Of a stretch of 64,000 nucleotides of DNA, positions 25,754 through 35,025 are shown piece by piece. This DNA is from Treponema sp. C6A8 (lineage in GTDB: Bacteria; Spirochaetota; Spirochaetia; Treponematales; Treponemataceae). A program made the translations under genes and the position numbers. The notes under the pieces were generated by a model that made no database searches, was not told the origin of the DNA, and saw only the letters and a list, made by a program, of their open reading frames with translations. Positions within the stretch are counted from its first letter, which is position 1. Every line of letters starts with the position of its first letter. The stretch lies in NCBI RefSeq assembly GCF_000619925.1, contig NZ_JHVB01000002.1, positions 62,001-126,000 of the forward strand. Direction: 5' to 3'.

Positions 25754-26860
25754 TTATCTTACGTCAGGCTGAATTTTACGCACATTCTTGCGTCTTACAT
25801 ATACTTTCTTTCCCTGATTGTAGAGCTCGTTCATAAAGTCTTCAGGAGTAATTTCCTTATTCAAAATCCTGTAAAGTCCGTTACAAATCATGAGCTTAAG
25901 GCCCTTTTTCTTTGCAATTTCGTGAACGTATTTACAGGCAATGGCACCTTCAGGAAGGTAGCCGATTTTTGCAACGTTTGCTATCAAATCATCAATATCC
26001 TTGAACTTTGAAAGCATATCTGTCTTGATTAAATCCTGTCCGAAACGGCGGTTGCGGCCGTATTTACTCTTACAGGTTACGTCCAGGTCTCCTACACCGG
26101 AAATCGACGTAAATGTTTCTGCATGGGTTGCTCCCATTGCAAAGCCAAGCATCTGAATTTCATTCAGGCCGGCAGCCATCAAAAGGCTTTCTGTGTTATC
26201 ACCAAAGGTATCAGAAGTTTCTGCAATTGCATCCATCGCACCGTAAACAACGGCAACAACGTTCTTTGCAGCGGCACAAATCTGAACACCAATAACGTCA
26301 AAGCTGGAATAAACCATAAGGCCTGGAACTCTCAAAAGCTCGCGAACCTTGATTGAGTTGCGTGGATAGGCAGAAGCAGAAACAAGTCCTGTCAGTTTGC
26401 CCATTGCAACTTCCTCTGCATGGCTAGGACCTGCAACATAAACGGTTTTTCCCTTGTAGCAGGCAGGAAGGACTTCTTCCATTGTTTCAAGAATCAACTT
26501 AGGACCATGTTCTGTAGGAACAAAGCCCTTTGTTAATGAAGCGATGACTGTCTTTCCGTTCTTGATATTAGGAACATCGACAATCTTCTTAATTGTACTT
26601 GCCAAAAACAAAGAAGGTGATGCAATGATGAGGAAATCCTTTCCAGTCGCAGCTTCAATGATATTATTAGTAGCAGTAAGTTTTTCGGAAAGTTTGTAGC
26701 CTGCAAGAAAACGTTTATTTTCATGCTCGTTATTGATTGAATTTACTACATCTTCTTCCAATGCCCAGATCTGAACATCGTGATTTCCGCGCGCAAGAGC
26801 CTGTGCCAATCCTGTACCCCAGGCACCGCCGCCGATTACTCCAACAGATTTTTTACTCAT
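25754..26860 (-). CDS. gpsA: NAD(P)H-dependent glycerol-3-phosphate dehydrogenase
   Basis: 368 residues. The Rossmann start is VGVIGGGAWGTGLAQALARG. Substrate and catalytic landmarks are KGFVPTE, AGPSHAEEVA, the Lys region AAAKNVVAVVYGAMDA, and the C-terminal GVGDLDVTC-x-SKYGRNRRFG. It makes glycerol 3-phosphate for phospholipids. The C-terminal ~40 residues are a basic extension (KKVYVRRKNVRKIQPDVR). The gene follows ndk with a double-hairpin repeat (A2) in the gap and precedes ffh. No strong ribosome site is visible. Confidence 0.95.
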   Translation of the reverse strand: MSKKSVGVIGGGAWGTGLAQALARGNHDVQIWALEEDVVNSINNEHENKRFLAGYKLSEKLTATNNIIEAATGKDFLIIASPSLFLASTIKKIVDVPNIKNGKTVIASLTKGFVPTEHGPKLILETMEEVLPACYKGKTVYVAGPSHAEEVAMGKLTGLVSASAYPRNSIKVRELLRVPGLMVYSSFDVIGVQICAAAKNVVAVVYGAMDAIAETSDTFGDNTESLLMAAGLNEIQMLGFAMGATHAETFTSISGVGDLDVTCKSKYGRNRRFGQDLIKTDMLSKFKDIDDLIANVAKIGYLPEGAIACKYVHEIAKKKGLKLMICNGLYRILNKEITPEDFMNELYNQGKKVYVRRKNVRKIQPDVR

Positions 26861-26884
26861 TACAATCGCCTTCTTGTTTTATGC

Positions 26885-26968
26885 CGGTGCTCGCATAGTC
26901 TCGCACCGAACCATTTTCTCGTAAATCCTAAAAAATTGCACTGTCGTACAATTTTTTTTAACGGATTT
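26885..26968 (-). repeat. Double-hairpin repeat family A, copy A2
   Basis: 84 bases between ndk and gpsA, in the orientation of both genes. The outer stem AAATCC/GGATTT surrounds an inner AATTG/CAATT stem with a GACAG loop; a GAAAA spacer follows, then stem CGGTGC/GCACCG around GAGACTATGCGA. It ends about 25 bases before the gpsA start codon. Confidence 0.85.
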
Positions 26969-26970
26969 GC

Positions 26971-27007
26971 TATTTTCGGTATGTCGCAGCTTTGTTTTTA
27001 ACGCTTC
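26971..27007 (-). repeat. Truncated family A unit upstream of copy A2
   Basis: Minus strand reads GAAGCGTTAAAAACAAAGCT then GCGACA, the 5' half of a family A hairpin with the same GAAGC start as copy A1b. Its 3' half is missing, suggesting tandem insertion or deletion. Confidence 0.55.
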
Positions 27008-27019
27008 CTCCATTATCGG

Positions 27020-27463
27020 CTAATACCAGCCAGCCTCTGCGTCGTTCCAGTCGTAAATTTCTTCGTCTTTGAACCAGAGCTTGATTTCGCGCTCTGCGCT
27101 GGCATCACTGTCTGACGCGTGAATGATATTGCGTGCTGTGTGTATACAGTAATCACCACGGATAGTACCCGGCATTGCTTCTTCAGGTTTTGTAGCGCCG
27201 CAGAATTTGCGGATCAATTCAACACAGTTATCAGCCTGCCATACCATTGCAACAACTGGACCAGAAGTAACGTACTCTACAAGTCCATCATAGAAAGGTT
27301 TTCCCTTGTGCTCTGCATAATGTGCTTCTGCAATTTCCTTTGAAGGATGAAGCATTTTCAAACCTACGAGCTTAAAACCTTTTTTTTCAAGGCGAGAAAT
27401 AACTTCGCCAACCAACCGGCGGTTAACAACTCCCGGCTTCAACATAGTAAAACATCGTGTCAT
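27020..27463 (-). CDS. ndk: Nucleoside diphosphate kinase
   Basis: 147 residues from ATG 27463 (MTRCFTMLKPGVV); the longer upstream frame is excluded because it would contain the promoter. Family marks are RRLVGEVISRLEKKG, SGPVVAMVW, PGTIRGDYC and the active-site His in NIIHASDS. The usual KPDxV reads KPGVV, a loss of the conserved Asp also seen in some divergent family members. It phosphorylates nucleoside diphosphates. The promoter at 27473-27502 leaves 9 bases to the start, so a leaderless mRNA is likely. Confidence 0.93.
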   Translation of the reverse strand: MTRCFTMLKPGVVNRRLVGEVISRLEKKGFKLVGLKMLHPSKEIAEAHYAEHKGKPFYDGLVEYVTSGPVVAMVWQADNCVELIRKFCGATKPEEAMPGTIRGDYCIHTARNIIHASDSDASAEREIKLWFKDEEIYDWNDAEAGWY

Positions 27464-27472
27464 AATTCTAAT

Positions 27473-27502
27473 ATTATAACCAAAAAAATCCCCTTGTTTC
27501 AA
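27473..27502 (-). promoter_or_regulatory. ndk promoter (leaderless type)
   Basis: Minus strand: TTGAAA (27502-27497), an 18-base spacer, TATAAT (27478-27473), then 9 bases to ATG. No Shine-Dalgarno site. Confidence 0.65.
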
Positions 27503-27587
27503 GATTTATGAAAAAAGCATTCTGCCGCACTGATAAAAAGGTCCCGGCTCTTTGAAGAAAAGTTTCTTAGTCTTTCTAAAAAATTCT

Positions 27588-27675
27588 GAACTTCGTGGGA
27601 GTTCAACTCGAACCTGCACGAGGTTCAAACTGAAACTGCACCAGTTTCAAGCTGAAACTCCACGGGGTACAACAT
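27588..27675. repeat. Tandem array of four 22-bp hairpin units (family F)
   Basis: Units start at 27588, 27610, 27632 and 27654, each exactly 22 bp. The first three are small palindromes: GAACT/AGTTC, GAACCT/AGGTTC and GAAACT/AGTTTC around a CGTG- or GCAC-containing loop, joined by TCAA(a/g)CT-type links. The fourth has decayed. Stem changes compensate between units. The array lies between divergent ndk and a lipoprotein gene. The rest of this 385-base gap holds only promoters. Confidence 0.8.
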
Positions 27676-27789
27676 TTTTTCGAAAGGGCTTTGATGTTTT
27701 TGACACTGAGACAGGGAAAACTCTCCTTTCCAGATGAATCTTTTTCTGCATGCCTTATTTATTTTTTCATAGTGTATTTTACAAATATA

Positions 27790-27798
27790 TGTTATAAT
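27790..27798 (+). promoter_or_regulatory. Extended -10 promoter of the BspA-like lipoprotein gene
   Basis: TGTTATAAT, an extended -10 (TGnTATAAT), with no good -35 box. The leader is about 45 bases with TGAGG eight bases before the GTG start at 27849. Confidence 0.5.
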
Positions 27799-27848
27799 TA
27801 ATTATTGTAAAAAGTGTGGGTAGAGGGAAACTTATTTGAGGTTAGCCG

Positions 27849-30584
27849 GTGCTTAAAACACTTTTTAAAAGACACTATTCTCTTTTTTTAATTCCATTGG
27901 CTCTTTCCATATCCTGCACAAATCTTGTAGATGATTCTTTTGAAAATCAAAATGCCCAGACAGAATCTCATTCAATAGTTTATATCACGGGAAATATTGA
28001 TTCATCTGCAGGCAGACAGTCAACTCAGCTTTTACAGATTGATGATTCAAAGGCGGCGGAAAACGATGATGTCCGCGCAGCCATGCCCAATATTAGCCCT
28101 GACACTTCTTCATCAGGAAGTTCAAGCTACATATATTTTGTTTCGGCTTCTACCATGGGAGTTTCGCCTGCTGAGAGTGTAGACGGCACAGTTTCTTCTG
28201 ATGCGTCTGGGAAACTGTCATATACAATTGCTTTGAAATCAGGATATAGATGGAAAATTACTGCGGGAGTAAAGCGAAAAGCAGATTCTAAACAGGTTCT
28301 TTCTGATTCCTATGAAGATACAATTTCCTCATCACATCCGGTAAGTTCAAAAAACTTCTTCCTTCAGCCAGCTAGCGGAAGCGGAGATGTAAACCTGCCT
28401 GTCACGGTTGATTCTTCGATAACTGATATTGAAGTAGAACTTGGTACTGCTTCAGAACAGGCAGCCTGGGACACAGCAATGGCAGAGGGCGGCTCAATTA
28501 CAACTTCTGCAATCAACGTTCCTAATCTTCCGGCAGGAAATTATCATTTGACAATCAATTTTAAGGACACAAACGGTCAGATTGTTTATTCTGTAAATCA
28601 AGCGATGACTGTTTATCCTTTTGTAACGACAAATAAATGGGTTGCAGGCTCCTCTTCAAGTTCGGTTATTGATGCAAGCGGTAACTTTCAGATAGATTCA
28701 GCAGATTTAAATAGCTGGAAGCGAAATGTTTTTTACGTAGCCCAGAACAGGATTTTTTCAGATTCAGCTGCTCCTGATGACGGCAACGACGGAAGCGCCT
28801 GGTACCCTCTGGCAAGTGTGACCGGCGCAATCAATAAAATTATTGAAAACAATGTTTCAGATGCCGAATACACGATTTATGTAGTCGGTACTATTAAAGA
28901 TAATGTAACTGTGTCTACAACAAGCATGACATCTCTTACCATTTCAAAACTGATGGATAATGCCGCAGTAGTTGACGGCGATGCAAATGGCACGGTTTTT
29001 GATATTTCTACGACAAAGCCGGTAATGTTTAAGGGAATTACGATTCAGAACGGACAGGGAAATGCCATGTATAAAGGCGGCGGTATTAGTTTGGCGACTG
29101 GAGGTACTGTATATATAGAAGACTGTCATTTAATTTCGAATAAGGCAGTAAATGGCGGTGCAATTTACATCGGTTCCGGCTCAACGATGGAACTGACAGG
29201 CAATGTTTACATTCCATCCAGCGCAGTTGATGAAAATGACATTTACCTTGTGGATGGAACTTACATCGACCTTAATTCAACTCTTAAACATGAAGCGCCT
29301 GTAGCCTCAGTAACACTGCAATCATACTCATACGGAAGGGCTGTTCTTTCAGGAACGGCTGCGGGCAGTAATTATTCTAAATTTACGATAAATAATGATA
29401 CTTTCGGAAATACCTGGACACTTAATAATGAAGGAAAGCTTTCTCCTTTGGAGATCATGATAAAAACAGGTTCAGCGATTAATTCTGCTTTACCGTGGAA
29501 TTCTACTGTGCCGTTTGAAGCAAGTTCAATAGGGCCTGATGCAGGAACCACTGTATATTATCTTGATACTGCGGCAGAACATGTTCCTGTATGGTATGAC
29601 GGCAGCGGTATTTCTCCTGCCGTAAAATATTATGCTGGTGGTGTTACTGATGGCGGTGGAGGAAAACTGATACTTAATGCCGATTCAAGTGAAATGTTCA
29701 GTACAACCAGACGCTTTACAAGCATTGATTTGTCTTACTTTGATGCAAGTAAAGTTACAAATACAAGCAAAATGTTCTATGGATGTTCTACGGATCTTAC
29801 TATGATTCTGGTTGGTGATTCCTTTGATTTAAGTTCTGTTACAAATTCAACAAGCATGTTCAGTACATCTGCTACTAATTTAAAGGGCGGACTGGGAACA
29901 AGTTTCGATTCAAGCAAAACAGACAAAACTTATGCCCGAATTGATTCTGAAGATTCTCCTGGTTACTTTACAGGTCCTAAGCATTTAAAAACTGGTTCTG
30001 ACATTAACAGTAAACTTTTCTTTATTGATGCTTATAGTAATACTTCTTTTGAACGAAGTTCGACACCGCCAGATTCAAGTGTTTCTGCAAATGAAATTGC
30101 ATATCTGGATTATGGAGAAAAATATTATCCGGTATGGAGCCAGGGCGGTAAAAATTATTATTATACAGGAGACAAAGATAGATTATTCTTGAATCCTGAT
30201 TCATCAAGTATGTTTGATGGTTGTCCAAATTATGAAACAATCGATTTAAGCGGATTTGATACTTCAAGAGTTACAAATATGTCAGAAATGTTTGCAAATT
30301 GCAAGAAACTCACAGAACTTGATTTGTCCGATTTTGATACTTCTAAAGTTACGAATATGTCAAAGATGTTCTATATGCCAGGTGAAAGCAATACCGCTTT
30401 AACAAAAATTACAGTTTCTTCAGGATTTGTAACTACAGCTGTAACAGCATCTGATGAAATGTTCGCATACTGTGCATTACTTATAGGTGGAAGCGGCACA
30501 ACTTACAATTCTTCTGTAATAGATAAGACTTATGCCCACATAGACGGCGGAACTTCAAATCCGGGATATTTTACGGCAAAATAA
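27849..30584 (+). CDS. BspA-like (DUF285 repeat) surface lipoprotein
   Basis: 911 residues from GTG 27849 with TGAGG upstream. The signal peptide ends LSISC, a spirochaete lipobox. Residues about 100-260 are beta-rich; about 300-500 form a right-handed beta-helix-like region (GGGISLATGGTVYIEDCHLISN, GGAIYIGSGS). The C-terminal third carries DUF285/BspA repeats (IDLSGFDTSRVTNMSEMFANC, LDLSDFDTSKVTNMSKMF). Such repeats serve adhesion to host or bacterial surfaces. The gene forms a two-gene unit with the lipoprotein gene 13 bases downstream. Confidence 0.85.
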   Translation: MLKTLFKRHYSLFLIPLALSISCTNLVDDSFENQNAQTESHSIVYITGNIDSSAGRQSTQLLQIDDSKAAENDDVRAAMPNISPDTSSSGSSSYIYFVSASTMGVSPAESVDGTVSSDASGKLSYTIALKSGYRWKITAGVKRKADSKQVLSDSYEDTISSSHPVSSKNFFLQPASGSGDVNLPVTVDSSITDIEVELGTASEQAAWDTAMAEGGSITTSAINVPNLPAGNYHLTINFKDTNGQIVYSVNQAMTVYPFVTTNKWVAGSSSSSVIDASGNFQIDSADLNSWKRNVFYVAQNRIFSDSAAPDDGNDGSAWYPLASVTGAINKIIENNVSDAEYTIYVVGTIKDNVTVSTTSMTSLTISKLMDNAAVVDGDANGTVFDISTTKPVMFKGITIQNGQGNAMYKGGGISLATGGTVYIEDCHLISNKAVNGGAIYIGSGSTMELTGNVYIPSSAVDENDIYLVDGTYIDLNSTLKHEAPVASVTLQSYSYGRAVLSGTAAGSNYSKFTINNDTFGNTWTLNNEGKLSPLEIMIKTGSAINSALPWNSTVPFEASSIGPDAGTTVYYLDTAAEHVPVWYDGSGISPAVKYYAGGVTDGGGGKLILNADSSEMFSTTRRFTSIDLSYFDASKVTNTSKMFYGCSTDLTMILVGDSFDLSSVTNSTSMFSTSATNLKGGLGTSFDSSKTDKTYARIDSEDSPGYFTGPKHLKTGSDINSKLFFIDAYSNTSFERSSTPPDSSVSANEIAYLDYGEKYYPVWSQGGKNYYYTGDKDRLFLNPDSSSMFDGCPNYETIDLSGFDTSRVTNMSEMFANCKKLTELDLSDFDTSKVTNMSKMFYMPGESNTALTKITVSSGFVTTAVTASDEMFAYCALLIGGSGTTYNSSVIDKTYAHIDGGTSNPGYFTAK

Positions 30585-30597
30585 GAGAGAAACAGAA

Positions 30598-33069
30598 ATG
30601 AAGAAAAAATATACAGGCAAAAACATAATAATTTCTCTTTTAATCTGGCTGGGGGTATTTCTTGCAGTTTCCTGCGATTTGATGAATAACCCGGTAAAGG
30701 GCTTCTTTGATGAATTTGGCGCATTCAGAATCTCTTCTGATATAGATGAATTTGATAATATTGATTTAACGACTTCTTTTGTTTATTACGTTTCCGCAAA
30801 CGGTGATGATACTAATGACGGCTCAAAAGAAGCGCCCTTTAAGACAATGGATCAGGCTTTCACTGCCTTAAAAGCCGCTTTTGTGGAAGAACAAACATTA
30901 GCAGGCGATGATAGTGAAAAAACTAACGGTTATGTTCTTTTGCTAGACAGTATTGCCCTAACTGATGAAGTAAATCTGGAAACATATAACTTTGCTTCAC
31001 TTACTAAGGATGTAGATATTGTTATAGGCGGTTACGGAGCAAGACGGACAATTAATGCTAACTACAATTGTCGTGTAATGAGTATTGGTAATACAAAAGG
31101 TAACGTAAGACTCAAAAACCTGACACTTACCGGCGGAAGCACAGATGATGCTGGCGGCGCAGGACTTTATGTTACATCATCAGATTGTGGTTCTAATACA
31201 TGTGTAATTGAAAATTGCAGTATATATAATAATTTGAGCTCATTATCAGGAGCAGGAATTTATCTTTATACGGATTATAAGGTCTTTATAAGAAATTCAG
31301 AAATTATTGGAAACACTGTATCTGATGGTGCTGCTGCATGTGAAATTAAATACAGAAGTGATACATCATGGCTGCATATTTCTAATACTGCAATCAAAGA
31401 GAATAACAGCATTGCCTCAACCAGTCCTGCACCATCATCTTATGATTATGGTTACGTCATTAACACTGATGGAAACGCATATGTTTTACTGGAAGGCGGT
31501 GTCGTTATCAGGGATAACAACATCAGTCAGGTATCTCCAACTCCTGCAACTGCTTATTCTTCACTTTGTGCGGTAAAGTGTAATATAGGAATAAGACTTT
31601 CCGGTGCTAATATTATCCGGGAAAACAGTGTAGATTTTACAGACGGTACGGTTTTGACAAGAAACATCGTTCTTACTCCTGCTGGTTCAATGGCAACTCC
31701 ATTAATTACACTTACAGGTAACTGTAACGGAAGTTCAATCGGAGTAGGATTAAATTCAAGTATTACCGCTGATACAAGGTTTACAATGTTCTATTCAACT
31801 TACGGAACCACAGCTGCTCCTGGCAGTATTTTCGTCAGCGATTGTGAATACGGAATAGGATATAACTCAACAGAAACTGAAGCCGCCTTTGTTCTCAGCA
31901 GTGGCGGAATGGGCTCACCACTTGATTACACCGTAAACTTTACTGTATTCCCACCTGTAATTCCAACAGGCAAGGCATCAAGTATAACCGTAACTCCAAA
32001 GGTTATGAAAGGAACAGAGGATGTCTCTTCAACTGTAACGGGAATGACCTTCACTCTTAAACTTATGGATTCTTCAACTGTTGCAGCATCCTCCAGCACA
32101 AATACTCTTTCGGTTAGTGCTGCAAGAGCTTTACCTGGTACATACTCGCTTTCTGTTACAGCAGAATGGAATGGCATAGCCTACGATGATACCGTATCAA
32201 TTGTCTGCAGAGATGCTCTGGAAGGTATGATTTCTGTTTCAGGAGCAAGCATTAGCGGGGCAATTGCTGATTCCGGGGTCTTTGTAACAGGAAGAAATTT
32301 AACAATTCCAAGTCTTTATGTAGGTCAGCACGAATTAACACAGAAAGAATATCAGGAATACTGTTATTATGCCCACTCTGGAAAACAGCCTGCAGCCGCT
32401 TACACAGGGGATAATTATCCGGCCTGTTTTGTAAGCTGGTATGATGCTATTGTTTACTGTAATTTAAGAAGCATTGCAGAAGGACTTACTCCGGCCTATA
32501 GTCTGGGCGGTGAAACAGATCCAAGAAAATGGTCTGGAATCGTAAGCGGCAGCGGAACAAATGCCGGTAAATACTGCGGTCCTTTAGCTAATACAGACAG
32601 CTGGAACAGCATTACATTTAATACAAGCGCAAACGGCTGGCGTATGCCTGTAGAAGCTGAATGGGAATATCTTGCCCGCGGAGCAAATCCGGATTCTGCA
32701 AGTCAGACGGCCTATGCCGGAAGTGATGATTATCAGGACGTTGCATGGACATCCGATAATGCTTCTGCGCCTCAGTTAGTAGAACAGAAGACCTCGAACT
32801 CTCTTGGTCTTTATGATATGAGCGGTAACGTTTTTGAATACGTATGGGACTGGTATGGCGGAAATATAAGTTCTTCTGTTGGTATTACAGGCTGTGACAC
32901 TCCGGTTGAGGTAACTGAGGCTGGTTATAGTCCTTACAGGCGAATCGTTCGCGGCGGTGGATTTACTTATGCCTCAGACTATTCAAAAATATCTGACAGA
33001 AGGGTTTATAATACGCCGGAAATGCGCTGGTGGAATTGTGGCGTGCGTATTGTAAGAAATGCAAATTAA
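30598..33069 (+). CDS. Surface lipoprotein: beta-helix fused to formylglycine-generating-enzyme-like domain
   Basis: 823 residues. The signal peptide ends LAVSC. Residues about 60-420 start like a parallel beta-helix (YYVSANGDDTNDGSKEAPFKT) with repeated turns. An Ig-like segment (about 450-540) follows. Residues about 550-823 form an FGE/SUMF1-type domain: GQHELTQKEYQEYC, CFVSWYDAIVYCN, WRMPVEAEWEYLARG, LYDMSGNVFEYVWDWYGG and the ending RRIVRGGGF...RWWNCGVRIVRNAN. FGE-type folds in lipoproteins are often ligand-binding rather than enzymatic. A terminator follows at 33084. Confidence 0.87.
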   Translation: MKKKYTGKNIIISLLIWLGVFLAVSCDLMNNPVKGFFDEFGAFRISSDIDEFDNIDLTTSFVYYVSANGDDTNDGSKEAPFKTMDQAFTALKAAFVEEQTLAGDDSEKTNGYVLLLDSIALTDEVNLETYNFASLTKDVDIVIGGYGARRTINANYNCRVMSIGNTKGNVRLKNLTLTGGSTDDAGGAGLYVTSSDCGSNTCVIENCSIYNNLSSLSGAGIYLYTDYKVFIRNSEIIGNTVSDGAAACEIKYRSDTSWLHISNTAIKENNSIASTSPAPSSYDYGYVINTDGNAYVLLEGGVVIRDNNISQVSPTPATAYSSLCAVKCNIGIRLSGANIIRENSVDFTDGTVLTRNIVLTPAGSMATPLITLTGNCNGSSIGVGLNSSITADTRFTMFYSTYGTTAAPGSIFVSDCEYGIGYNSTETEAAFVLSSGGMGSPLDYTVNFTVFPPVIPTGKASSITVTPKVMKGTEDVSSTVTGMTFTLKLMDSSTVAASSSTNTLSVSAARALPGTYSLSVTAEWNGIAYDDTVSIVCRDALEGMISVSGASISGAIADSGVFVTGRNLTIPSLYVGQHELTQKEYQEYCYYAHSGKQPAAAYTGDNYPACFVSWYDAIVYCNLRSIAEGLTPAYSLGGETDPRKWSGIVSGSGTNAGKYCGPLANTDSWNSITFNTSANGWRMPVEAEWEYLARGANPDSASQTAYAGSDDYQDVAWTSDNASAPQLVEQKTSNSLGLYDMSGNVFEYVWDWYGGNISSSVGITGCDTPVEVTEAGYSPYRRIVRGGGFTYASDYSKISDRRVYNTPEMRWWNCGVRIVRNAN

Positions 33070-33078
33070 CATTTTGCT

Positions 33079-33115
33079 TGTCATTGCCGGGCGTGACCCG
33101 GCAATCTTTTTTTTT
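33079..33115 (+). terminator. Intrinsic terminator formed by palindrome family E copy E2
   Basis: TTGCCGGG/CCCGGCAA with a five-base loop followed by TCTTTTTTTTT, 10 bases after the lipoprotein stop. The surrounding TGTCATTGCC...GGCAATC is the family E motif. Confidence 0.85.
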
Positions 33116-33121
33116 ACCAAG

Positions 33122-33151
33122 GGATTATCGGGTCAAGCCCGATAATGACAC
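33122..33151. repeat. Palindrome family E, copy E3
   Basis: GGATTATCGGG-TCAAG-CCCGATAATGACA, the same motif as E2 in opposite orientation, directly after the ilvD stop. E2 and E3 have different compensated stem bases (GCCGGG versus ATCGGG). Confidence 0.7.
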
Positions 33152-33153
33152 TC

Positions 33154-34839
33154 CTATTCGAGTATTGCACCCTTATCTGCTGATGAAACCAGTTTTGCAT
33201 ATCTAGCCAGGTAACCAGTCTTTACTTTTGGTTCCGGTGCCTTCCATACAGCGCGGCGGCGTTCAAGTTCTTCGTCGCTTACGTCCAGGTGAATCTTGTA
33301 GTTGTTGATATCCAGAGTGATTTTATCACCTTCCTGAACAAGGGCGATTGGACCACCTACCGCAGCTTCCGGTGAACAGTGACCAAGAGAAGCTCCTCGT
33401 GTTGCGCCAGAGAAGCGGCCGTCTGTAATCAGGGCAACCTGTTTATCAAGTCCCTGTCCTGCAAGAGCGGCTGTTACTGCCAGCATTTCGCGCATACCAG
33501 GGCCGCCTTTTGGTCCTTCGTAGCGGATAACTACAACGTCACCCGGTTTAATCTGTGCCTTCTGAACAGCTTCCATTGCCTCGCTTTCATCGTCGAATAC
33601 ACGGGCAGGACCAGTGTGGAGCATAAGCTCTTTTGCACAGGCAGAACGTTTTACAACAGTTCCGTTTGGTGCAAGGTTTCCAAACAAAATTGCAATACCG
33701 CCGTTATCGCTGAATGGATTTTCAATTGGGCGGAGGATTTCAGGATTGCGGTTGCGCACCCCCTTAATATTTTCTGCAATAGTTTTTCCGGTTGCAGTGA
33801 TAAGTGAAGTATTAATAAGATTCTTCTTTGCAAGTTCAGCAAGAACAGCCTGAACACCACCAGCATCATCAAGTTCGCACATAAATGTGTGACCTGCAGG
33901 AGCGAGGTGACACAAATTAGGGGTTCTGTTAGAAATCTCATTTACTTCGTGAAGGTCAAGTTCAAGTCCTGCTTCGTGCATGATTGCAGGAACGTGAAGC
34001 ATTGTGTTAGAAGAACAACCCAAAGCCATGTCGGCAGCAAGAGCATTGCGGAAGTTTTCTGCTGTCATCATCTTACGGGCTGTAATTCCTTTGTTGTAAA
34101 GGTTCATAACTGCCATACCAGCGTGTTTTGCAAGGGCAATACGCTCTCCTGTTACAGCAGGAATTGTTCCGTTTCCTGGAAGACCAAGACCAAGAACTTC
34201 TGTCAGACAGTTCATAGAGTTTGCAGTGAACATACCAGAACATGCACCGCAACCAGGGCAGGCACGATGTTCCATTTCTTTAAGCTGCTCTTCTGTGATT
34301 TTACCTACTGCAAGACCACCTACAGCTTCGAACATATCTGTTAAAGAAAGATTTTTTCCAGAATAAGGATTTGAACAGTCATTTCCTGCAAGGTGACCAG
34401 GCATCATTGGACCGCCTGAAACAAATACTGTCGGCAAATCAAGGCGGGCAGCTGCCATAAGCATACCGGGAACGATTTTATCGCAGTTTGGAATCATAAC
34501 AAGAGCATCAAACTGGTGTGCTTTAGCAACACATTCAACGCTGTCTGCAATAAGCTCGCGGGTAACAAGTGAATACTTCATTCCTTCGTGGCCCATTGCA
34601 ATACCGTCACAAACACCGATTGCAGGGAATTCAATCGGAGTGCCTCCTGCCATTCTAACGCCGGCCTTTACAGCCTCAGAAATGCGGTCAAGTTCAATAT
34701 GACCCGGAATCAGTTCGTTTTTTGCACAGATAATTCCAACTAAAGGCTGCTCTAATTCTTCGTCTGTGTAGCCAGAAGCATAAAATAAAGAACGGTGAGG
34801 TGCACGTGCCACACCCTTTTTTGCGTTATCACTTTTCAT
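33154..34839 (-). CDS. ilvD: Dihydroxy-acid dehydratase
   Basis: 561 residues, full length. Iron-sulfur ligands lie in [23 protein letters not shown] and [36 protein letters not shown] and [12 protein letters not shown] are conserved. It removes water from dihydroxy acids in valine, leucine and isoleucine synthesis. A GCGAGGA ribosome site precedes ATG 34839. No other branched-chain synthesis gene is in the window, so it stands alone here. Confidence 0.97.
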   Translation of the reverse strand: MKSDNAKKGVARAPHRSLFYASGYTDEELEQPLVGIICAKNELIPGHIELDRISEAVKAGVRMAGGTPIEFPAIGVCDGIAMGHEGMKYSLVTRELIADSVECVAKAHQFDALVMIPNCDKIVPGMLMAAARLDLPTVFVSGGPMMPGHLAGNDCSNPYSGKNLSLTDMFEAVGGLAVGKITEEQLKEMEHRACPGCGACSGMFTANSMNCLTEVLGLGLPGNGTIPAVTGERIALAKHAGMAVMNLYNKGITARKMMTAENFRNALAADMALGCSSNTMLHVPAIMHEAGLELDLHEVNEISNRTPNLCHLAPAGHTFMCELDDAGGVQAVLAELAKKNLINTSLITATGKTIAENIKGVRNRNPEILRPIENPFSDNGGIAILFGNLAPNGTVVKRSACAKELMLHTGPARVFDDESEAMEAVQKAQIKPGDVVVIRYEGPKGGPGMREMLAVTAALAGQGLDKQVALITDGRFSGATRGASLGHCSPEAAVGGPIALVQEGDKITLDINNYKIHLDVSDEELERRRAVWKAPEPKVKTGYLARYAKLVSSADKGAILE

Positions 34840-34962
34840 AAAATCCTCGCTTATAAAAAACTATGCCGGATATGCCAGCTTTATTTCAACTTAATAATAA
34901 TCATAAAAGCTATTCTAATCAATAAAATAATTTATAAATACTAAAGTTTCTTAAATATATAT

Positions 34963-34993
34963 AAAAAAAGCGTTCCCTCCGTAGAAGGAACGC
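34963..34993 (-). terminator. Terminator after the leucine-rich-repeat gene
   Basis: Minus strand: GCGTTCC/GGAACGC stem followed by TTTTTTT, about 33 bases after the stop of the gene at 35026. Confidence 0.85.
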
Positions 34994-35025
34994 AGAATAT
35001 TTTTAATTCAAATGAAAAAAATCGA

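Noticed and set aside
27464..27502. Longer ndk start at 27502
   Set aside because: The extension covers the promoter boxes and lacks a Shine-Dalgarno site; the NDK fold begins at ATG 27463.
27588..27675. Possible CRISPR array
   Set aside because: The units are contiguous 22-bp palindromes with no unique spacers, and no cas genes are present in the window.
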